Positions 8,331-13,263 of a DNA stretch of 13,263 nt are shown here, one piece after another; position 1 is the first letter of the stretch, and each line of letters begins with the position of its first letter. The position numbers were made by a program, and so were the translations under genes. Source of the DNA: Treponema sp. (GTDB lineage: Bacteria > Spirochaetota > Spirochaetia > Treponematales > Treponemataceae); the NCBI GenBank assembly GCA_017622055.1, contig JAGARY010000358.1:1-13263 (forward strand), given 5' to 3'. The notes beneath the pieces were generated by a model that did no database searches, was not told the DNA's origin, and worked only from the letters and a program-made list of their open reading frames with translations.

Positions 8331-10034
8331 TTACAACTTTTCATAATAAGCTCTAATCTTTGCGGCCATAAGTTTTCTTCGTTCTGTCAGGAACTTTTCA
8401 TAATCCTTGAATATCCAGTCTTTAATATCAAGTGGAATACAGTTATCAGAAAGATTCTTTTTGATGGCATCTTCTGATTTTAAATTACCTATGTGGTATT
8501 CTCCTGTTTTGCACTGTTCAAAGACTTTTGTAAAATATTTACAAGGTTCATCTTTGCCTACTGCGATGTTTGTTGGTGTATCAAGATAGGTAAAGTTTGC
8601 AACTTGATTGTATTTAGCTTTGTCGTTGATTCCGTTATCAATCAAATATTGTTTTGGGAAGATATGATGTACATCTCCCATTGTTGTTATGAGATTTGAA
8701 AATTTTGAACCTTCGTTGAACAGAGAATCTCTTCCTTCCCTGCAGGAAGCAGCCCAGAACACACAAAGATATGGACTGTTTACAGAAGATGTTTCAAGGT
8801 TCTGTACAAGTTCAACATTCCAGAATGTGTCAGACAAAGTTTTTTCTACTTCTTCAAGCCATGGCAAGAATCCTTTTTCTTTGATTCTACGCAAATCTAA
8901 ATCCATTGCAGATTCTGGAGATGAAATATAACGGCCTGTCAAAGTACTCATTACATACCAGCGCTGAACATAATTTTTTACTTTTGTTTTATCGATTGAA
9001 GAATCTTTCAACAGGCGTAAATAAAGAGTGTAAACAAAATCCAGTGTGATATCTGATGTAATAAGCTTCTTTGAAATAAAACCTGCATCTTTGATAGCAA
9101 GAACAAACTGTTTGAAGTTGTATTCGTTCATGTAATCAAGAACTCCGTTAGAAAGATTTTTGAAGGTATCTTCTGCAATTAATTCCTTAAAATCTTTTGT
9201 TTCAAAATCACGACCTTGCAAAAGGCTTACCAGATCCTTCATTTTTCCACGAGGATACTGAGACATAAATGCAACACGAAGCATATCGCTGTAATCAGGA
9301 TCATAAATATCATCATTGTCATCTTTGAGCCATTTTAATTTTGGAGCATAATCTGTTTTTGCAAATTCTTCATCCTTAGCCATTTCAGGATACCACTTTG
9401 GATCTACTGCAAGATGAGAGAAATAGTCGATAGCTTTACGAAGCATATTTCCGCCATAGGTTTCATTTGCAGCAATACGGCTCATTGCAAAGTCAGCCTG
9501 ATTAAGTTTTGTTCCCTGACTGTTAATACGGATAAAGATTTCTGTTACTTCATCAATGCTCAGTTCTTTATCGAATAATTCAATTACGCCCAGTTTACGA
9601 TTTTTAATGTCGATAAGTTTGGTAATCTGCTGATTAAAATCATTAGGTGTAATATCAGGATTTACTTCACAGAAATTTTGAACAAAAGAGAAAGAATCAA
9701 AGCTTGTTTGAAAAATTACTGATATATCAGGAATCCATTTTTTATCTTTTAAGATAGCATTATCCTGAACAGCAAAACATTCTTCATCATTTTTCGCAAA
9801 AGGATTGTAAGCAATTGCAATATGCTTCTTTTCAAAATCAGCATTGAATACTTCAAGTCCGCTTAATGCAGTCATCATGGCAGTAACACGTTGCTGACCA
9901 TCAATCATGATTTTCTTTCCAACAGAAAGACTTCCGTCTTTAAGCTTTAAATCCGGACTTTTAGAAATAATCAGATAACCAGTTGAATAACCTTTATAAA
10001 AAGAATCCACAAGGTCACGAACCTGTTTTCCCAT
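8331..10034 (-). CDS. DUF262/GmrSD-like protein with C-terminal HNH nuclease, main reading frame of a disrupted gene
   Basis: Relatives are GmrS/GmrD-type modification-dependent or anti-phage nucleases: DUF262 binds and hydrolyses NTP, and a DUF1524-like HNH domain cuts DNA. Numbering from the ATG at 10034 (567 residues): IDGQQRVTAM with DGQQR at 45-49, FIRINSQGTKLNQADF starting at 167, and a His-Me/HNH core GDVHHIFPK at 453-461 with downstream Asn480 and Asn489. Homologues as I recall them are near 590-600 residues and start with a segment that is here in another frame (10015-10122). The frame can be extended to a TTG at 10052, but that stretch is out-of-frame N-terminal sequence. The ATG at 10034 has GGAG four bases upstream, so a truncated protein could still be made. 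It would lack the conserved Gln-Arg...Trp motif and is likely impaired. It is the middle gene of the operon, with the macro-domain gene 11 bases downstream. Confidence 0.85.
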   Translation of the reverse strand: MGKQVRDLVDSFYKGYSTGYLIISKSPDLKLKDGSLSVGKKIMIDGQQRVTAMMTALSGLEVFNADFEKKHIAIAYNPFAKNDEECFAVQDNAILKDKKWIPDISVIFQTSFDSFSFVQNFCEVNPDITPNDFNQQITKLIDIKNRKLGVIELFDKELSIDEVTEIFIRINSQGTKLNQADFAMSRIAANETYGGNMLRKAIDYFSHLAVDPKWYPEMAKDEEFAKTDYAPKLKWLKDDNDDIYDPDYSDMLRVAFMSQYPRGKMKDLVSLLQGRDFETKDFKELIAEDTFKNLSNGVLDYMNEYNFKQFVLAIKDAGFISKKLITSDITLDFVYTLYLRLLKDSSIDKTKVKNYVQRWYVMSTLTGRYISSPESAMDLDLRRIKEKGFLPWLEEVEKTLSDTFWNVELVQNLETSSVNSPYLCVFWAASCREGRDSLFNEGSKFSNLITTMGDVHHIFPKQYLIDNGINDKAKYNQVANFTYLDTPTNIAVGKDEPCKYFTKVFEQCKTGEYHIGNLKSEDAIKKNLSDNCIPLDIKDWIFKDYEKFLTERRKLMAAKIRAYYEKL

Positions 10035-10122
10035 CAATCTCCGGGATTGCAATCTCGTTTGATTTGATGAAGTTTAAGATTTGTTCGACTGTATAGTCGT
10101 GTACGCTGTATTTTTCGGACAT
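10015..10122 (-). pseudogene. Detached N-terminal piece of the DUF262 gene
   Basis: An ATG at 10122, three bases after the stop of the TPR gene, opens MSEKYSVHDYTVEQILNFIK and continues to IPEI at 26-29, which is the normal start of this DUF262 family. It then reads DGKTGS and hits TGA at 10015-10017. The downstream frame resumes with GKQVRDLVDSF. Compared with the expected IPEIQR..xVW..KQVRDL, about six residues carrying the conserved Gln-Arg and Trp are missing and the frame has shifted. One way to get this is an 18-base in-frame loss plus one extra A in the A-run 10025-10028; a single deletion of about 14 bases would also do it. Together with 8331-10034 it makes one broken gene. Confidence 0.8.
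10039..10042 (-). promoter_or_regulatory. Possible internal ribosome binding site in the DUF262 gene
   Basis: GGAG (part of the codons for Pro-Glu in the N-terminal frame) lies four bases before an ATG at 10034 in the downstream frame. It could restart translation just past the frame break, rescuing most of the protein. The spacing is short, so this is only a possibility. Confidence 0.35.
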
Positions 10123-10125
10123 AGA

Positions 10126-13086
10126 CTATTTTTTACATTCAACTCCTTGATTATTTACAATTGAAAATGGTGCATGGGATTTATATATATCAATGTTTTT
10201 ATTGCTTATCGCAGCAATGTGTCTGTAATATTCAACCGTTATATCACACTCCTTTGTATTTGGCCCAAAAATTATTTTTTTGACATAATTATAACCATTC
10301 TCCGATATCGGAATGTAATTTTCATATAATTTCCTATGAAAATCCAACATTGATGAATTTCCCATAGAACTAATAGACATAAGTCTCAATTCTTGTTCAT
10401 CAGAAAATGCTTCATCTTTAAACAAATATTTAATATAAAAAAGTAAATCATCTATTTTATTTATAATCTGTTTATCTTTTGTTGCTAGTATCGTATTAAT
10501 AGTATCCACCATATTTTTAATTGAAAATTTAATGTTATCTCCAATTAAATTATAGTATGATTTCAAGGCGTGATCCGAGTCTGATAGAGGAGGAATTATT
10601 AGTTGCCAATTTATAGATTCTTTATTTAAATCAATTATTTGAGCTTGATATTTTGATATAGGATTGTAGACCAAGTAGTTGTTGTTTGAATCATAATAGA
10701 GAATCCAAAATAAACATTTTTTCTCAATATCAAATTTTTCTGTTTTATTTATAGAAATATTTGTATTTTCATCTGTATTTGATGAGAAATTATATGCTTT
10801 AGTAAAAGGTGATGTTATTCTATCAACAAAATAAGAGTCTTTAAAAACAATATTAACACCAGAACCTTCTACATAATCTTTTTTCCCATAAAACCGCAAC
10901 ATAGTTAGAGAATCCTCACATAAAGTTAGAGAGGTTTGAAGAACGGCGAATTTCTTTGAACCCTTATTCGTTGGAATTGGACCATTTATTAAATTACATA
11001 ATACTTTAGATAGTACATTTCCTTCTTCTGGATCATTTGCAGGAGTAATTGTTGAAAGTCTTATTTTACCCCTGAAGTTTTTTTCACCATTTTCCAATGG
11101 ATTTGAATTATTATTTGTATATAAACAAATAGCATCTAATGTATCTGTTCCTGTATAATGCGATATGGAAGTATTCTTGTTATTATATTTTTTATAACAA
11201 AGTAAAGATCTAATTGTACTAATCCAAAACCACAATTCACGTAAATTATGATTTTTTCTTATCTCTTCAGATTCAACTATTTTTTCATAATCATTATCTT
11301 TATATTCAGGATGCTCGACAAACAGTCTTCTAAATACATTAATATCAATTTCATCTCTAAACATATCTATCAATTCTGATAAAGAGTCAAAATATTGATA
11401 ACATTGAAGTTTTACAGCTTCGCTTATAGTCTTTTTGAGCAATTTTTGATTCTGTTGCTTTTCATATATTACGCACTTTAATAAAGTAGATAGGACATAC
11501 TCAATCGAAGCTTTATCTATTTTCTTAAAAATCGACAAGGCATCCGAATATAAACCAAATCTAAATGCTAATTCTCCTAAAAGAAGATAATCCCAGTTAG
11601 TAATTGATTTTTTCTTTTCTATAATTGATTTTATTTCCTTTTCTATATTGTCTGATTTTTCTTTTTCCGAGCATTCTTTTAAATAGCATGAACTAATTAA
11701 TAAATAAACTTCTGTTGTTGTTCTTTTTAATAATTTTAAAGATTTATTGAAATATTCTATTGATTCTTTATAATTTCTCAATTGTTGTTCAATATAACCT
11801 AGTTCAAAAAAAACAGAAGAATTATACTTGTCAATATTACTTGCATAAAACAAATATTTTTTTGCATTATCAAAATCCTGATTCTCTCTATATGAATCAG
11901 CTATTAAAAGATATAAATCCAAATTATATTTATCTTCTGACAGAATTTTTTCAGCAGTACTAAAAAAGTCAAAGTTTTTGTTTCGAATATATAATTTTAG
12001 ATAATTAATTTCATATTTTGCAAAAGGGCAATTTTTTTTCAAAATATTGTTAATAATAGATAAACAGAGTTTTGAATTCTTTTTATTTTCGACATATAAT
12101 TTCCGTATGTAATAAACATAAGCTAGTGTATCATATCTATTTTGTCTTATACAATTTTTATAAATACGATTCCAACTTATAATATTGTTATCATATAATG
12201 CTTTATTTCTAATAGCCATATTGCATAGAGGGGTTACAGATATAGCTTCATCATACAAAGTTTTTCCCTTTTCAATATTACTTGTAACAATAAAATCTGC
12301 TTTTGCAGTTATTACTTTTGAATTATCAGGGCTAATTGAAATTGCTTTATCAATATATTCCTTCCATTTTTCATCTTCAATATAAAAATATAGAAAAGAA
12401 ATTCGCAAAGGGGCTCTTGAATCATCTTTATTTACATCAATAGCTTTTAGGAATAATTCCTCTGCTTTTTTATAATCAGCTTTCTTTTGGTAAATGTAAG
12501 CAAGCATTTGGTATGTTAATGATTTTTCTATATTTGAAGAAAATTTTAGAGCAACTTCAAACTGTTTAATGGCTTCTTCAAATTTATATTGAAACTCAAG
12601 TAGTCTGCCATACATAAGATATGTATATACATTTTTATTATTAATTTTAAGACCTTCTTTTAATAAGTCTTCTGCTTCTATATAATTTTTTTGAAATGCT
12701 AATAGTCTAGCTTTGCCCCAGAATGCATAATCCTTTTTACAGCTAATAAGCCTATCATAAACTGTAAATAATTTTTCAATATTAGTCTTATTGAAAATAG
12801 AATAATTACCTGTGTATTCAAAAAGAGATTGCCCAGAGAGTAATAAAATTTTATTTGAATAATTAACTATCTTTTCTTCATCATAGTAATCCTTACTAAA
12901 ATAAATATTGCATAATAAAGCATAAACATATCCAAGCAAGTATGGATCATCCCATGGCTTTAGTTCTTTTTCTAACTCTTCCAATTTATTAATTACTAAA
13001 TCATATTTCTTTGAGTTATAATTATTCAAAGCTTCTTTAATTATTGCATTTCTTTTTTTTGCTTTTTCTAATATTTCAACTTTCAT
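10126..13086 (-). CDS. TPR-repeat protein with C-terminal DUF2971-like domain
   Basis: First gene of the minus-strand operon; 986 residues from the ATG at 13086. That start was chosen because AGAGGA lies 10 bases upstream, while an in-frame ATG at 13128 (1000 residues) has no ribosome binding site. There is no signal peptide or membrane segment. About 100-525 is helical with recognisable TPR units, for example 121-152, 153-185, 189-222, 389-422 and 423-456, a likely protein-sensing scaffold. The C-terminal third resembles DUF2971: SISHYTGTDTL with His643-Tyr644-Thr645, GKIRLST followed by NDPEE 684-688, LTMLRFYG, GVNIVF, EQELRLMS with Glu897 and Glu899, and KKIIFGP near 936. A conserved His-Tyr-Thr start and a late ExE are reminiscent of ADP-ribosyltransferase folds, but that is inference. 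By eye its base composition is lower in GC than its operon partners, suggesting separate acquisition. Its stop is three bases before the DUF262 ATG. The exact function is unknown. Confidence 0.85.
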   Translation of the reverse strand: MKVEILEKAKKRNAIIKEALNNYNSKKYDLVINKLEELEKELKPWDDPYLLGYVYALLCNIYFSKDYYDEEKIVNYSNKILLLSGQSLFEYTGNYSIFNKTNIEKLFTVYDRLISCKKDYAFWGKARLLAFQKNYIEAEDLLKEGLKINNKNVYTYLMYGRLLEFQYKFEEAIKQFEVALKFSSNIEKSLTYQMLAYIYQKKADYKKAEELFLKAIDVNKDDSRAPLRISFLYFYIEDEKWKEYIDKAISISPDNSKVITAKADFIVTSNIEKGKTLYDEAISVTPLCNMAIRNKALYDNNIISWNRIYKNCIRQNRYDTLAYVYYIRKLYVENKKNSKLCLSIINNILKKNCPFAKYEINYLKLYIRNKNFDFFSTAEKILSEDKYNLDLYLLIADSYRENQDFDNAKKYLFYASNIDKYNSSVFFELGYIEQQLRNYKESIEYFNKSLKLLKRTTTEVYLLISSCYLKECSEKEKSDNIEKEIKSIIEKKKSITNWDYLLLGELAFRFGLYSDALSIFKKIDKASIEYVLSTLLKCVIYEKQQNQKLLKKTISEAVKLQCYQYFDSLSELIDMFRDEIDINVFRRLFVEHPEYKDNDYEKIVESEEIRKNHNLRELWFWISTIRSLLCYKKYNNKNTSISHYTGTDTLDAICLYTNNNSNPLENGEKNFRGKIRLSTITPANDPEEGNVLSKVLCNLINGPIPTNKGSKKFAVLQTSLTLCEDSLTMLRFYGKKDYVEGSGVNIVFKDSYFVDRITSPFTKAYNFSSNTDENTNISINKTEKFDIEKKCLFWILYYDSNNNYLVYNPISKYQAQIIDLNKESINWQLIIPPLSDSDHALKSYYNLIGDNIKFSIKNMVDTINTILATKDKQIINKIDDLLFYIKYLFKDEAFSDEQELRLMSISSMGNSSMLDFHRKLYENYIPISENGYNYVKKIIFGPNTKECDITVEYYRHIAAISNKNIDIYKSHAPFSIVNNQGVECKK

Positions 13087-13096
13087 AATTAAAAAT

Positions 13097-13102
13097 TCCT
13101 CT
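13097..13102 (-). promoter_or_regulatory. Ribosome binding site deciding the TPR gene start
   Basis: AGAGGA lies 10 bases before the ATG at 13086. The in-frame ATG 42 bases further upstream is preceded by AGCCAGAAC, without any Shine-Dalgarno match, so the shorter start is preferred. Confidence 0.6.
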
Positions 13103-13134
13103 AAATTTTTTATATTTCTATACAACATGTTCTG

Positions 13135-13155
13135 GCTAAAATTGTTTTTTTTAGC
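13135..13155. repeat. 7-bp inverted repeat in the operon leader
   Basis: GCTAAAA 13135-13141 and TTTTAGC 13149-13155 around a 7-base spacer, about 50 bases before the TPR gene start. It could be an operator or a leader hairpin. No convincing -35/-10 pair could be assigned next to it. Confidence 0.35.
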
Positions 13156-13181
13156 AGAGCGATTTCTTACTGTTCTAGAAT

Positions 13182-13263
13182 AGTTGGATAGCTTTTATTA
13201 AAAAACCATCAAGATTATGAACCTGTTTTCTTTTTTAGACAAAAGATTACTTAATCATCAATA
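13182..13263 (-). pseudogene. Decayed N-terminal remnant of a second DUF262 gene
   Basis: Read on the minus strand from 13261 the codons give LMIK*SFV*KRKQVHNL, which lines up without gaps with the family's expected PEIQRPFVWDKKQVRDL. Two stops replace Arg and Trp, and many changes are C-to-T or G-to-A. After small indels it continues as KSYPT (13182-13196), against KGYST in the copy at 8331-10122. At DNA level the two share GAACCTGTTTTC exactly (13219-13230 and 10019-10030, plus strand) and CAACT further on. The remnant keeps the position of the segment that the main copy has lost. It continues off the right edge, so its 5' end is not visible. Its 3' side fades into the leader of the TPR gene, so the operon promoter must lie in or upstream of dead coding sequence. 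Confidence 0.7.

Noticed and set aside
8407..8931. Plus-strand open frames opposite the DUF262 gene
   Set aside because: They mirror well-supported minus-strand codons, including those of the HNH motif; no ribosome binding sites.
10015..10052. Programmed ribosomal frameshift in the DUF262 gene at GGGAAAAC
   Set aside because: A shift at the A-run would join the frames but would still lack the conserved Gln-Arg...Trp segment, so a deletion explains the data better.
1..13263. CRISPR array, insertion sequence transposase or integrase gene
   Set aside because: No regularly spaced repeats and no transposase or recombinase reading frame were found in the window.

Overview
The window reads as chromosomal DNA from a low-GC, diderm (Gram-negative-type) bacterium. 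The best clue is a bacterial alpha-2-macroglobulin followed at once by a penicillin-binding protein 1C gene, an envelope pair that only makes sense with a periplasm. Purine-rich Shine-Dalgarno sites on the minus-strand genes and the overall composition would suit a host-associated Treponema-like spirochaete, but this is a guess: no 16S or other marker gene is present.

Left half, plus strand (1-7463): a two-gene envelope unit. The alpha-2-macroglobulin gene is cut by the window's left edge (open from base 1, at least 1694 residues seen) and keeps an intact Cys-Gln thioester motif. Two bases after its stop begins pbpC, a complete bifunctional glycosyltransferase/transpeptidase with all catalytic motifs. 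The usual reading is that the macroglobulin traps invading proteases in the periplasm while PBP1C repairs the wall at the breach.

Middle (7464-7779): 316 bases without a gene between converging transcription units. Right at the pbpC stop lies a GC-rich segment of about 73 bp (42 of 73 bases G or C), flanked by imperfect 13/14-bp direct repeats. It holds a tRNA T-arm/acceptor-like 3' end and a three-step hairpin closed by a GNRA loop. A separate perfect 7-bp hairpin follows at 7661-7677.

Right half, minus strand (13086 down to 7780): a tight three-gene operon with an accessory or defence character. First is a TPR-repeat protein with a DUF2971-like C-terminal domain. Three bases later comes a DUF262/HNH (GmrSD-like) gene, and 11 bases after that a macro-domain (ADP-ribose-binding/hydrolysing) protein with its own GGAG site. 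The DUF262 gene is broken: its N-terminal 29 codons are in another frame, and the conserved Gln-Arg...Trp segment is missing at the junction. At the window's right edge, upstream of the TPR gene and on the same strand, lies a second, heavily decayed copy of the start of a DUF262 gene, so the TPR gene sits between two DUF262 5' ends.

The main hypothesis is that a candidate ADP-ribosyltransferase-like effector (DUF2971: HYT, NDPEE and ExE motifs) is encoded with a macro-domain protein that could bind or remove ADP-ribose, and with a GmrSD-like nuclease. This is inference from motifs and operon layout, not a demonstrated system.
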